From: Methylotenera_A sp046598525
Lineage (GTDB): Bacteria; Pseudomonadota; Gammaproteobacteria; Burkholderiales; Methylophilaceae
Assembly: GCA_046598525.1 (NCBI GenBank)
Contig: JBKJIJ010000022.1
Location: forward strand, 1 to 19,558
Reading direction: 5' to 3'
Length of the DNA stretch: 19,558 nt
The notes beneath the pieces are model-generated. The model worked only from the letters and a program-made list of their open reading frames with translations, had not been told where the DNA came from and did no database searches. Shown piece after piece: positions 1-6,646 of this stretch (its first letter is position 1; every line of letters starts with the position of its first letter). The translations under genes were made by a program, and so were the position numbers.

Positions 1-2361
1 ATCCCACCTCATCAAGTTTTAGCAGATGGCGAGCTACATCGTTTTAGCAGTAACGGCAAAGCTACCGATGAGGCAGGCTGGTATGTATTACATGATGATG
101 GTATAGCGGCTGGCAGTTATGGTGATTGGAGAACAGGTTTCAATCAAACATGGCGCGCTGATATTGGCCGCCAATTAACAAGCGTAGAACAGTCAGCACA
201 CGCCGAACGTATTAAAGCCATGAAAGATAAACGTGAAGCTGATGAGATCAACTCTAAAGCTGAAGCGAAAGAACGCGCTAATCAAATATGGAGTACAGCG
301 ACACCCGTCACGGACCATTTTTACTTAAATAAGAAGGGCGTAAAGGCTTACGGTATTAAACAAAGCAACGATGCGCTGATAATTCCTTTGCGCGCCGATA
401 ATGCCATTAACTCCATCCAGTTTATTAATGCGGATGGCTCTAAGCGCTTCTTAACGAATGGGCGTAAGAAAGGATGTTATTTCAGCATAGGCAACCCAGA
501 TAAGGTTATTTATATCTGCGAAGGCTATGCAACAGGTGCCAGCATTTATGAAGCCACAGGCGATGCTGTTGCGGTTGCTTTCGATGCTGGAAACATAAAA
601 GCCGTTGCTCAGGCTTTACGTGCTAAAAATTCATCTATCAAGCTAGTGACATGTGCTGATGATGATTTAAATAAAACGGGTATTACGAAAGCCAATGAAG
701 CAGCCAACTTGGTTGGTGGTTATGTAGTTATTCCCAATTTTGGAGAAAACAGGCCAGAACACGCGACTGATTTTAATGACCTTCACCAATTACTTGGTTT
801 AGATGTTGTTAAACAACAATTGGACGCACACAAACAGCCTACAGGCGATCATTTAACTGCAATTGATGTGGTTGTATCAAATGACGATTGGCTAAGCCCA
901 GCAAGCCTATTGCAAGATGTCGAATCATTACCTTATCCCATTGATGCACTACCAACTGGAATTAAAAATGCGGTTAATGAAGTACTGGACTTTACCCAAT
1001 GCCCTCCTGCTTTGGCGGCATGTAGTGCGCTGTCAGCATTATCACTAGCCGCGCAGCATTTAGCGAATGTAAGCCGTGCTGAAGGCTTAACTAGTCCAGT
1101 GAGCATTTATACACTGGCCATTGCAGAAAGTGGAGAGCGTAAAACATCGGTTGACAAACATTTCACGAGCGCTATCAATGGCTGGGAAAGAGATCAAGCT
1201 GAGAAGTTGAAAGACGATGTAAAACGGCAAGATGTCAGACACCAAGCTTGGACGATGCAGTTTGAAGGATTAAAACAGAAAATCAAGGAGACAGCTAAAC
1301 AACAAAAACCAGTTGATCTACTGACTAAGCAATTAAGCGAACTTAAGTTTGAGGAACCTGAATCGATTAGAGTGCCACGTTTAATTTATGGAGATGTAAC
1401 ACCTGAGCAATTGGGTTATACCCTCGCTAAAGGCTGGCCTAGTGCTGGAGTGTTATCAAGTGAAGCTGGCATCGTGTTTGGTAGCCATGGCATGAGTGGT
1501 GATTCAGCAATGCGTAGCCTGTCACAGTTAAACATCTTATGGGAAGGTGGCAAACTCAATATAGACAGGCGCACCAGCGATAGTTATAGCGTTGAGGGGG
1601 CACGTATAACGATGGGGTTAGCAGTGCAGGCAGACACTGTTAAAAACTTCTTTGATAACTCCAAACACCTAGCTAGAGGCACTGGATTTGCAGCAAGGTT
1701 TCTAATTGCGTGGCCAGATAGCACACAGGGAAATCGTCTGTATAAAGAGCCCCCTAAGTCGTGGCCGCATTTGTCAAGATTTAACCAACGCATAACTGGC
1801 TTGTTAGATAAATTACCAACGCTTAATGATCAAGGCGGAATAACGCCAAAAACATTAACTTTTACCCCTGAAGCTAAAAAGGCGTGGATTGCCTTTCATG
1901 ATGAAGTGGAAACTGCTCTTAGTCGTGATGGTGACATGTCACACCTTAGAGATGTAGCCAGCAAGGCCGCCGATAATGTCGCGCGCTTAGCTGCGTTATT
2001 TCACCTGTTTGAACATCACGACACTGACAGTATTAGTGTGGAATTAGTAGAGGCCGCTGGTGCAATTGTAACGTGGCATTTGTATGAAGCAAAACGCTTT
2101 TTACAACAAATCGCAACCCCCTCTCATATCGCTAACGCCGTTAAAATTGATCAGTACATTTTGCGGTATTGTCGAGAACATAAGACAGATTCACTACACC
2201 AAAACCATATCAGAAAAAATGGCGCCATTCGTGATACCAAACTATTAAAAGACGCGCTCAACGAGTTAGTTGATGCCAACCGAATCAAGTTAATTGTAGA
2301 GGGTAGGACAAGCATTGTTCAAGTAAACCCAGAACTATTGGAGGTGAACCATGTTAACTGA
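1..2361 (+). CDS. Toprim/DUF3987 primase-helicase-like protein of a mobile element (5' partial)
   Basis: The reading frame is open from the first base, so the gene starts before the window; the ATG at 220 is internal. About 786 codons are visible. The N-terminal part (GELHRF near residue 11, then a GDWR motif) matches the start of phage and plasmid primase-like proteins. A Toprim-type segment lies at about 169-228: YICEGYATG with the catalytic-type Glu near 174, then an acidic ADDD near 219-222. From about residue 310 the protein looks like DUF3987, with a degenerate P-loop (AESGERKTS, about 375-383) of the GERKS type usual in that family. Known members are replication proteins of prophages and integrative elements; the likely role is priming or unwinding element DNA. 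The next gene overlaps its end by 11 bases, which suggests co-translation. The family is fairly certain; the exact enzymatic activity is inferred. Confidence 0.85.
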   Translation: MPPHQVLADGELHRFSSNGKATDEAGWYVLHDDGIAAGSYGDWRTGFNQTWRADIGRQLTSVEQSAHAERIKAMKDKREADEINSKAEAKERANQIWSTATPVTDHFYLNKKGVKAYGIKQSNDALIIPLRADNAINSIQFINADGSKRFLTNGRKKGCYFSIGNPDKVIYICEGYATGASIYEATGDAVAVAFDAGNIKAVAQALRAKNSSIKLVTCADDDLNKTGITKANEAANLVGGYVVIPNFGENRPEHATDFNDLHQLLGLDVVKQQLDAHKQPTGDHLTAIDVVVSNDDWLSPASLLQDVESLPYPIDALPTGIKNAVNEVLDFTQCPPALAACSALSALSLAAQHLANVSRAEGLTSPVSIYTLAIAESGERKTSVDKHFTSAINGWERDQAEKLKDDVKRQDVRHQAWTMQFEGLKQKIKETAKQQKPVDLLTKQLSELKFEEPESIRVPRLIYGDVTPEQLGYTLAKGWPSAGVLSSEAGIVFGSHGMSGDSAMRSLSQLNILWEGGKLNIDRRTSDSYSVEGARITMGLAVQADTVKNFFDNSKHLARGTGFAARFLIAWPDSTQGNRLYKEPPKSWPHLSRFNQRITGLLDKLPTLNDQGGITPKTLTFTPEAKKAWIAFHDEVETALSRDGDMSHLRDVASKAADNVARLAALFHLFEHHDTDSISVELVEAAGAIVTWHLYEAKRFLQQIATPSHIANAVKIDQYILRYCREHKTDSLHQNHIRKNGAIRDTKLLKDALNELVDANRIKLIVEGRTSIVQVNPELLEVNHVN

Positions 2362-2668
2362 TCGTCTTAAAAAATACAGCCATGGTACGTGCACTTCTGC
2401 TACTTATGCTACTCCTGACCTAATTAAACCATTAGAAGTAGCACGAGTAGCACGAGTGCAAGTAGCAACGCCTGATAAAACCAATTCTACTGCTAGTGAT
2501 GAAATCATTAGTAACAGGTGGTTGATGCATTTTATTGATCGTGAACCGATTGAAGTCGCTATATGGCCGCCCTGTAATCAAGCAGGTGCATTTGAATCAT
2601 ACCCGCACGCAATAGCAGCCGAGCCTTTACCTTCACCCATTACTGTGGAGGCAACACCATATGACTGA
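2351..2668 (+). CDS. Small conserved mobile-element protein, function unknown
   Basis: A 105-residue protein whose ATG lies inside the 3' end of the primase-like gene (11-base overlap) and whose end overlaps the next gene by 8 bases. A GGAGG run about six bases before the ATG is a strong ribosome binding site. The first half is rich in Ser, Thr, Ala and Val, with a VARVARVQVA stretch. The second half (about 56-98: RWLMHFIDREPIEV ... YPHAIAAEPL) resembles a short conserved tail that I associate from memory with small proteins beside DUF3987 primases in proteobacterial prophages. It has no signal peptide, membrane segment or catalytic motif. The tight overlaps on both sides argue that it is a real gene of the replication module, perhaps an adaptor for its neighbours. 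That role is a guess. Confidence 0.7.
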   Translation: MLTDRLKKYSHGTCTSATYATPDLIKPLEVARVARVQVATPDKTNSTASDEIISNRWLMHFIDREPIEVAIWPPCNQAGAFESYPHAIAAEPLPSPITVEATPYD

Positions 2669-3026
2669 TTTATTTGTGTTAGAGCCTTCACTAAAAGTCA
2701 AATTTAACAAACCATTGGAAGCAGACTGTATGCGCGAAGTAATGATGGCATTAAAAACACACCGATTAGTTGCATGGTGCGAAAGACAAAACACGGGAGC
2801 CGCTAAAGTGGGTGGGCGATTTATTAAGTTTGGCTGGAAAGGTTGCAGCGATATTTTAGGACAACTTAAGTATGGGCGATTATTGGCCGTGGAATGTAAG
2901 CGGCTGAAAGGCGGCAAATTATCTAATGACCAACTGCACTTTTTAGAGATGGTTAGATGTCATGGCGGAGTGGCATTTGTAGCAACAAATCTGCATGACG
3001 TATATTGCAACCTAGAAACTGATTAA
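2661..3026 (+). CDS. VRR-NUC domain protein (PD-(D/E)XK nuclease-like)
   Basis: A 121-residue protein. The core from about residue 45 onward shows the VRR-NUC pattern: NTGA, then GRFIKFGWKGCSDILG with the metal-binding Asp, then LLAVECKRLKGG with the E-x-K pair, then a conserved Gln in SNDQLHFLEMV and a final beta strand GVAFVA. All the expected catalytic-site residues appear present. Stand-alone VRR-NUC proteins are common in phage and plasmid modules and are related to Holliday-junction-type nucleases. A structure-selective nuclease acting on element DNA during replication or recombination is the natural inference. The start overlaps the preceding gene by 8 bases, and the GGAGG about 11 bases upstream fits translation from this ATG. 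I am confident of the family, less so of the substrate. Confidence 0.85.
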   Translation: MTDLFVLEPSLKVKFNKPLEADCMREVMMALKTHRLVAWCERQNTGAAKVGGRFIKFGWKGCSDILGQLKYGRLLAVECKRLKGGKLSNDQLHFLEMVRCHGGVAFVATNLHDVYCNLETD

Positions 3027-3052
3027 GGTTAACAAATTAAAAGGTGAAAATG

Positions 3053-3694
3053 ATGACAGTTAAAAAAACAGAAATGAAAACAGAAAGCAAATCTTCAAAA
3101 GCCCCTAAAGTTGAAACTGAAAAAAAATTGAAGGGTATAGCTAACATGGGGCTTTCATCAATAACATTAAATTCGGTAACGGCTAGTGAGTTTAGTACTG
3201 GAACCATTGGTGATATTGATTTAAGCGCCGCCATTGAAGTAATGCGCAATAAAAGAGACGAAATAATCAATGGCAATTTAAAAGGTTTAGAAACCACTTT
3301 AACAGCACAAGCAACCACATTGGACTGCATTTTTAACTCACTAGCGAGGCGTGCAAATAATTCCGATACCGTTAGCAAACTAGAAATTTATTTACGCCTA
3401 GCGCTCAAAGCACAAGCCCAGTGTGCTCGAACCATAGAAGTATTGGCTACAATGAAAAATCCACCAATCGTATTCGCTAAACAAGCAAATATTTCCAATG
3501 GTAACCAGCAAGTAAATAATGGCAATACACCTAATGCACTCGCGCACGCAGGAAAATTAATAAATCAATCAAACGAACTATTGGAGGATAAAAATAATGG
3601 CGAATGGCTGGACAATGGAAAGAAGGCAACGACAAGCGGAACTGATAAAGCAATGGCAGCCGTGGAAACAATCGACAGGAGCAAGAACGCCTGA
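3053..3694 (+). CDS. Conserved hypothetical mobile-element protein
   Basis: About 213 residues. A GTG at 3044 and an ATG at 3050 are in the same frame, but AAGGTG (3041-3046) sits six bases before the ATG at 3053, which makes 3053 the best start. The N-terminus is Lys/Thr/Ser rich and probably disordered. The middle (about 60-140) looks helical and includes TTLDCIFNSLARRA and LALKAQAQCARTIEVLA. Then comes KQANISNGNQQVNNG and a C-terminal piece with NELLE and GEWLDNGKKA. This middle-plus-tail pattern is familiar to me from hypothetical proteins in proteobacterial prophages; I know no function for it. The last 98 bases overlap the following gene in another frame. It is downstream of the VRR-NUC gene with a 26-base gap and probably in the same transcript. 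Confidence 0.75.
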   Translation: MTVKKTEMKTESKSSKAPKVETEKKLKGIANMGLSSITLNSVTASEFSTGTIGDIDLSAAIEVMRNKRDEIINGNLKGLETTLTAQATTLDCIFNSLARRANNSDTVSKLEIYLRLALKAQAQCARTIEVLATMKNPPIVFAKQANISNGNQQVNNGNTPNALAHAGKLINQSNELLEDKNNGEWLDNGKKATTSGTDKAMAAVETIDRSKNA

Positions 3695-3806
3695 GGGCAA
3701 AGCTGTATCAAGCCAAAATGCTATCAAGCCTAATAGCGCAAGAAAATTATTTAAAGAGGTGCGGCAGTATTTAAAGCAACAAAAAGAAATATTAGATAAA
3801 GTTTAA
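3597..3806 (+). CDS. Small basic mobile-element protein overlapping the upstream gene
   Basis: A 69-residue, strongly basic protein. It begins 98 bases before the end of the preceding gene, in a different frame. The start is convincing: TTGGAGGA at 3581-3588 sits eight bases before the ATG. The sequence has a WTMERRQRQAELIKQW helix, then a QSTGARTPEGKAVSSQNA segment, then a basic C-terminal helix. The TG-(P/A)-RTPEGKA signature recurs, from memory, in small proteins found next to the preceding family in prophages, so I regard both overlapping frames as coding. The product could bind nucleic acid, but that is only inferred from charge. A hairpin follows five bases after its stop and probably ends the module. 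Confidence 0.75.
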   Translation: MANGWTMERRQRQAELIKQWQPWKQSTGARTPEGKAVSSQNAIKPNSARKLFKEVRQYLKQQKEILDKV

Positions 3807-3811
3807 ATTTT

Positions 3812-3833
3812 ACCCACCTAATAAGTGGGTTTT
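3812..3833 (+). terminator. Probable terminator of the mobile-element gene cluster
   Basis: A six-base stem ACCCAC/GTGGGT (3812-3817 with 3825-3830) with a seven-base AT-rich loop, followed by TTT and five bases after the last plus-strand stop codon. The U-run is short, so termination may be partial. Confidence 0.5.
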
Positions 3834-3946
3834 AAAGCATTGATATAACAATTAGATTGCATCAAATGATTTGAATGCGTCAAAAATGACACGATCATTC
3901 CAAAATTGAATAACCTATAGTTAGAAGCCGTTTTCAAATTAAACTT
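3834..3946. other. Gene-free junction with two short palindromes
   Basis: This stretch lies between the mobile module and the first PEP-CTERM terminator. It contains TCAAATGATTTGA (3862-3874), inside a nearly palindromic 20-base segment (3859-3878), and AATGA/TCATT (3885-3889 with 3895-3899). No reading frame with a ribosome binding site is visible. It may be close to the right edge of the integrated element, but no att duplication can be shown because the left end is outside the window. Confidence 0.3.
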
Positions 3947-3949
3947 TGT

Positions 3950-3997
3950 TAAAATAAAAAATGCTGACTTCACACATTATTAATATGCAAAGCCAGC
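3950..3997 (-). terminator. Rho-independent terminator of the first PEP-CTERM gene
   Basis: Read on the minus strand, GCTGGCTT pairs with AAGTCAGC (3990-3997 with 3963-3970), with one G-U pair. A long run of T with few interruptions follows (3950-3962). It lies about 30 bases beyond the stop codon of the gene ending at 4028. Confidence 0.7.
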
Positions 3998-4027
3998 TTA
4001 ATAAATATCTTACATTTACGAGGCTAA

Positions 4028-4918
4028 TTAAATTGATTTGCGTCTAAAGCCAGCAAAGCCTATTAATGCAGAACCAAATAACCATGCTGCAGCTGGAACT
4101 GGCACTGCTGATGGGGCTGCTGTTAGGCCTCTAATATCACTTGTAAACTTACCAATTTGTTTAATTTTGCCTGTTTCGATGTCAGCATCAAACAAGAAAG
4201 CACCGCTGTTAGAGTTACCGTTACCAACTGTTGCAGCAAGGAATGCACTGCCATCCGCAAATATTTCAAAGCCACTGATTGAGCCGATGTTAGCGTTAAG
4301 TTTGCCTACTTCTACAATATTTGGAGCATTAAATCCAACTCCTTTAACGTTTTCAAACATTGTGTCATTGTCAGCATTTACATAATAAAGTACTGGTGTA
4401 TCTGTTGGCGCGCCTGCTGGCGTTGAAAGCGTATATGCTACCGCTGAAAAGCCTGCACCAATCATACTTGCAGTATTACCCACTGCGCCTGTATTAACGT
4501 TAACTGCATAGTTATTGCCTGCTGAACTTACTAATCGTAATGATGTAGCTCCTGCAAAGTCGGCAGCTGGATTGAAATCAAAACCGTAACTTAGTGAGGA
4601 ATTGATAACAGACATATTAAGTGCGGTAACAAATGTTGCAGCACCAGAATTTGCATCAACTGTATAAATATTGTTATTTGTACCAATGCCGTAAATGGTA
4701 TTGGTAGATGGCCTTAAATCAATTCCAATTAAAGATTCACCTGACGCCAAACCTGTTATTGACTTAAATACAGCACTTTCGACGTTTGATGAATCAAATG
4801 TACTGATTTGATTAGTCGTATTTGTTGCTACTAAAATTGCTGCTTGTGCTACGTTAAATGCAGTGGCGCTGGCAATAAAACCCAACGACAATGCAATTTT
4901 TGACAATGCATGTTTCAT
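4028..4918 (-). CDS. Secreted PEP-CTERM protein with a DUF4394-like domain
   Basis: A 296-residue protein. Residues 1-26 form a signal peptide (positive MKHALSK, hydrophobic core, cleavage after VAQA). The body (about 30-265) has spaced motifs such as LIGIDLRPSTNTIYGIG, YTVDANSGAA and GFDFNPAAD, typical of DUF4394 beta-propeller-like secreted proteins. The C-terminus is a complete PEP-CTERM sorting tag: VPVPAAAWLFGSALIGFAGF then RRKS, that is a Pro-containing motif, a membrane segment and a basic tail. Exosortase recognises such tags and the protein ends up in the envelope or extracellular matrix; no exosortase gene is in this window. AGGAG sits eight bases before the ATG. It has its own terminator. 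The binding target or function of the mature domain is unknown. Confidence 0.88.
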   Translation of the reverse strand: MKHALSKIALSLGFIASATAFNVAQAAILVATNTTNQISTFDSSNVESAVFKSITGLASGESLIGIDLRPSTNTIYGIGTNNNIYTVDANSGAATFVTALNMSVINSSLSYGFDFNPAADFAGATSLRLVSSAGNNYAVNVNTGAVGNTASMIGAGFSAVAYTLSTPAGAPTDTPVLYYVNADNDTMFENVKGVGFNAPNIVEVGKLNANIGSISGFEIFADGSAFLAATVGNGNSNSGAFLFDADIETGKIKQIGKFTSDIRGLTAAPSAVPVPAAAWLFGSALIGFAGFRRKSI

Positions 4919-4955
4919 ATTAAAACTCCTAAAGTTAAAAGAATTGAATTGCTAA

Positions 4956-4995
4956 TTTATACAACCATTTCGAAATGGATTTTGTAAATCCATTT
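4956..4995 (-). promoter_or_regulatory. Possible promoter with overlapping palindromes upstream of the first PEP-CTERM gene
   Basis: Read on the minus strand, TATAAA (4956-4961) could be a -10 box about 40 bases before the ATG. Directly upstream lies the perfect 14-base palindrome CCATTTCGAAATGG (4965-4978). It shares bases with a second inverted repeat, AAATGGATTT/AAATCCATTT (4973-4982 with 4986-4995, three-base loop). The two cannot form as hairpins at once. As DNA they look like operator half-sites in the spacer region. No good -35 box is visible, which would fit activator dependence. Confidence 0.4.
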
Positions 4996-5292
4996 TAATA
5001 TACGTAACTCTTGTGCAAATAGATGCATTCAATAAGGTAGTTAACGTGAATGGACTATTAAAAATAGAAATTAATTATTTAAATTAAGAATACTAGTTTT
5101 AATGACAGCTTCGTTAAGGCCATTTATTATTGAATAAAATAGCAGATAACAATGGTTTAATATGTTCGGTAGCCAACTTAACCAATTAGTCTGAAAATTA
5201 GTTTTTCATATGATTTTATTCATGTGAATAATTATAAGAAAGATTAAGTTAGTAACACTTTTGAACAAAATCCAAGTTAATTTTGTTGAACT

Positions 5293-5313
5293 GTTACTCC
5301 TACGTTACTCCTA
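5293..5313. repeat. Tandem direct repeat, two copies of a 10-base unit
   Basis: GTTACTCCTA occurs twice with an 11-base period (5293-5302, 5304-5313). One helical turn between copies would suit a protein-binding site. The first copy overlaps the right arm of the dyad at 5251-5298. Confidence 0.6.
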
Positions 5314-5434
5314 GCAAAAAACTTAAGGGGAACGTAGTTGAAAAACACTAGTTTTTTTTAAGCAATTAACTAATATCTACATTTTTAGTAATTTGAGAGG
5401 ATAGTGTACTTAAAGCTATGCCTTTAATTTTGGT

Positions 5435-5460
5435 CAATAAAAAACCAGCCGGAGCTGGTT
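5435..5460 (-). terminator. Rho-independent terminator of the second PEP-CTERM gene
   Basis: Read on the minus strand, AACCAGC pairs with GCTGGTT (5454-5460 with 5443-5449) around a four-base loop, followed by TTTTTTATT. It sits about 35 bases past the stop of the gene ending at 5494. Confidence 0.85.
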
Positions 5461-5493
5461 AATTAATTATTGTCTGCATTAATTACTTCAGAT

Positions 5494-6087
5494 CTAGACT
5501 GATCTGCGACCAAATCCTGCAAATCCAATCAAAGCAGAACCAAATAACCATGCTGCAGCTGGAACAGGTACAGCGCTTACTTCATTAATACCAACTACAT
5601 AGTCATCAAAGTCAGCATCTTCTGAACCGCCATCATTGAAACCGACTAAAAATGCAAATGGATTACCTTCTGCATCTTTAATAAAATCAACATTTTCAAT
5701 AAATGCAATATTTACTTCTGGGCTAATAGTGTTAGTAGCGGTTAATCCACCATTACCTGTAAAGCCAAAATTAACAACGCCTGCTGTTGCATTCAGCAAG
5801 AAACTATCATTGATCGTTGCTGTGTTAGTAGCTGAACCCGCTGCTATTAAACCATTTAGAAGTAATGAATTGATGTTGCCGGCTTCTTTACCTAAAAAAG
5901 TAAATTTAAGAGTAGTGTCTTGTGTAGTTGAGAGTTGGCCGAATGTACCAGTTGTCGTATTGATCACATTGTTTGTACCATTAAACATGGTTGTACCAAA
6001 AGTGTTCAATTGCAAGTTACCCAATGTTATTGCTTGAGCCGATGTTGTGATTGCCATAAAACCTAATGCCAGTAAGATCTTGTTCAT
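5494..6087 (-). CDS. Small secreted PEP-CTERM protein
   Basis: About 197 residues from the ATG at 6087. A second in-frame ATG lies at 6093, but AAGGA is seven bases from 6087 and only one from 6093, so I choose 6087. Residues 1-19 are a signal peptide ending SAQA. The body is rich in Asn, Thr, Gly and Phe, as is usual for matrix proteins. Near residues 150-167 it has an acidic NDGGSEDADFDDYVVGI motif. This resembles the calcium-binding-like DFDD motif seen before many PEP-CTERM tags. The tag VPVPAAAWLFGSALIGFAGF is identical to that of the neighbouring PEP-CTERM protein, ending GRRSV. It is probably sorted to the outer envelope or matrix by exosortase; its specific function is unknown. It has its own terminator. 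Confidence 0.85.
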   Translation of the reverse strand: MNKILLALGFMAITTSAQAITLGNLQLNTFGTTMFNGTNNVINTTTGTFGQLSTTQDTTLKFTFLGKEAGNINSLLLNGLIAAGSATNTATINDSFLLNATAGVVNFGFTGNGGLTATNTISPEVNIAFIENVDFIKDAEGNPFAFLVGFNDGGSEDADFDDYVVGINEVSAVPVPAAAWLFGSALIGFAGFGRRSV

Positions 6088-6191
6088 AGTCATTTCCTTT
6101 AATAAAATAAAAATTAATTTGTTAAGATTTACGACATTGTTAATGGTAAAAAATGTTTCAACTGTGTGATAGCGTACATAAATGTTTGCAT

Positions 6192-6207
6192 TAGCCCGAA
6201 TGGGCTA
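6192..6207. other. Short hairpin without a U-run
   Basis: TAGCCC/GGGCTA (6192-6197 with 6202-6207) with a four-base loop, lying between the pqqA terminator and the second PEP-CTERM gene. With no T-run on either side it is not a standard terminator. It could stabilise an RNA end or act in the PEP-CTERM gene leader. Confidence 0.35.
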
Positions 6208-6240
6208 TTGGAAAATGCATTTAACTAGCAAATATGAAGA

Positions 6241-6271
6241 CGAAAAAAAACCTACTCATTTCTAAGTAGGT
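6241..6271 (-). terminator. pqqA: Rho-independent terminator of pqqA
   Basis: Read on the minus strand, AACCTACT pairs with AGTAGGTT (stem bases about 6248-6255 and 6265-6272), followed by a run of eight T. It lies about 22 bases after the pqqA stop, which shows that a short minus-strand transcript ends here. Confidence 0.85.
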
Positions 6272-6293
6272 TCTTGTATTCTTTTAAAACGAT

Positions 6294-6365
6294 TTACTTA
6301 TTCATTACGTACATTGTTACTTCAAAGCCAAAACGCATTTCTGTAGCTGCTGGTGTTGTCCACAT
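6294..6365 (-). CDS. pqqA: Coenzyme PQQ precursor peptide PqqA
   Basis: A 23-codon gene, too short for usual ORF cut-offs. The peptide starts MWTTPAATEMR and continues GFEVTMY, ending VMNK. That is the PqqA family's conserved pattern and usual length. Glu15 and Tyr19 are exactly three residues apart; these are the two residues that the radical SAM enzyme PqqE, with PqqD, crosslinks to make pyrroloquinoline quinone. AAGGAA (6372-6377) lies six bases before the ATG. The frame is also open upstream, with ATGs further back, but no ribosome binding site precedes them and the family length supports the 23-residue form. No pqqB, C, D or E is adjacent, so this is an orphan copy. In methylotrophs PQQ serves methanol dehydrogenases; extra pqqA copies away from the main cluster are known. 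Confidence 0.93.
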   Translation of the reverse strand: MWTTPAATEMRFGFEVTMYVMNK

Positions 6366-6646
6366 GATAAATTCCTTCAAGGTTTGGCGTTTCACAATGA
6401 TTCGCTTCATGTGTTGCATTATGCGCGCTGAATTAAAGTTAGCCCTATGCGCTTTACTCAATAAAGACTAGTGAAATTACGTAAAGGGTATATGGTAATA
6501 ATCACAAGAGTAATGCAATTAATCTATAATAATAAGACGTGCAGCAACTACACTCCAATTACACCTTCCAGAGCTTCTGCACCATCTTTGGTTTGTATAT
6601 ATATTTATATAACCTAAAAACAATATAATTACCTTAAGGAATTATT
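6366..6646. other. Divergent intergenic region between pqqA and the small plus-strand gene
   Basis: It contains the possible pqqA promoter, a TATAAT box on the plus strand at 6525-6530 with no clear -35, and an inverted repeat GTGCAG/CTGCAC (6539-6544 with 6577-6582). There is also a short minus-strand frame, discussed as a finding, that looks like the end of a gene. No complete gene is supported. Confidence 0.4.
6432..6461 (-). promoter_or_regulatory. Possible promoter of pqqA
   Basis: Read on the minus strand, TTGAGT (6456-6461) and TTTAAT (6432-6437) are separated by 18 bases and lie about 65 bases upstream of the pqqA ATG. This is a moderate sigma-70-type match, with no independent support. 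Confidence 0.35.

Larger units (their letters stand above)
4919..5434. other. AT-rich intergenic region with several inverted and direct repeats, no gene seen
   Basis: No reading frame with a convincing ribosome binding site occurs on either strand. Besides the palindromes near 4965-4995, there is a two-tier dyad at 5251-5298 (AGTAACA/TGTTACT enclosing AACAAAAT/ATTTTGTT). There is also a tandem direct repeat GTTACTCCTA at 5293-5302 and 5304-5313, and an inverted repeat CTACGTT/AACGTAG at 5300-5306 and 5331-5337. The stretch lies upstream of one PEP-CTERM gene and downstream of the other's terminator. Its role is unknown. Confidence 0.5.

Noticed and set aside
2633..2917. A 94-codon minus-strand ORF
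   Set aside because: It is antisense to the VRR-NUC gene, whose active-site motifs are intact.
3037..3378. A 113-codon minus-strand ORF
   Set aside because: It is antisense to the conserved mobile-element gene starting at 3053 and lacks a ribosome binding site.
4919..5493. A sigma-54 promoter as reported before some PEP-CTERM genes
   Set aside because: I looked for a GG/GC pair with the right spacing on the minus strand and found no acceptable match.
6192..6207. A terminator for the region between pqqA and the second PEP-CTERM gene
   Set aside because: The stem is good but neither side has a T-run.
6274..6471. A 65-codon plus-strand ORF
   Set aside because: It lies antisense across pqqA and its terminator, has no ribosome binding site, and has an odd composition; the minus-strand pqqA explains the region.
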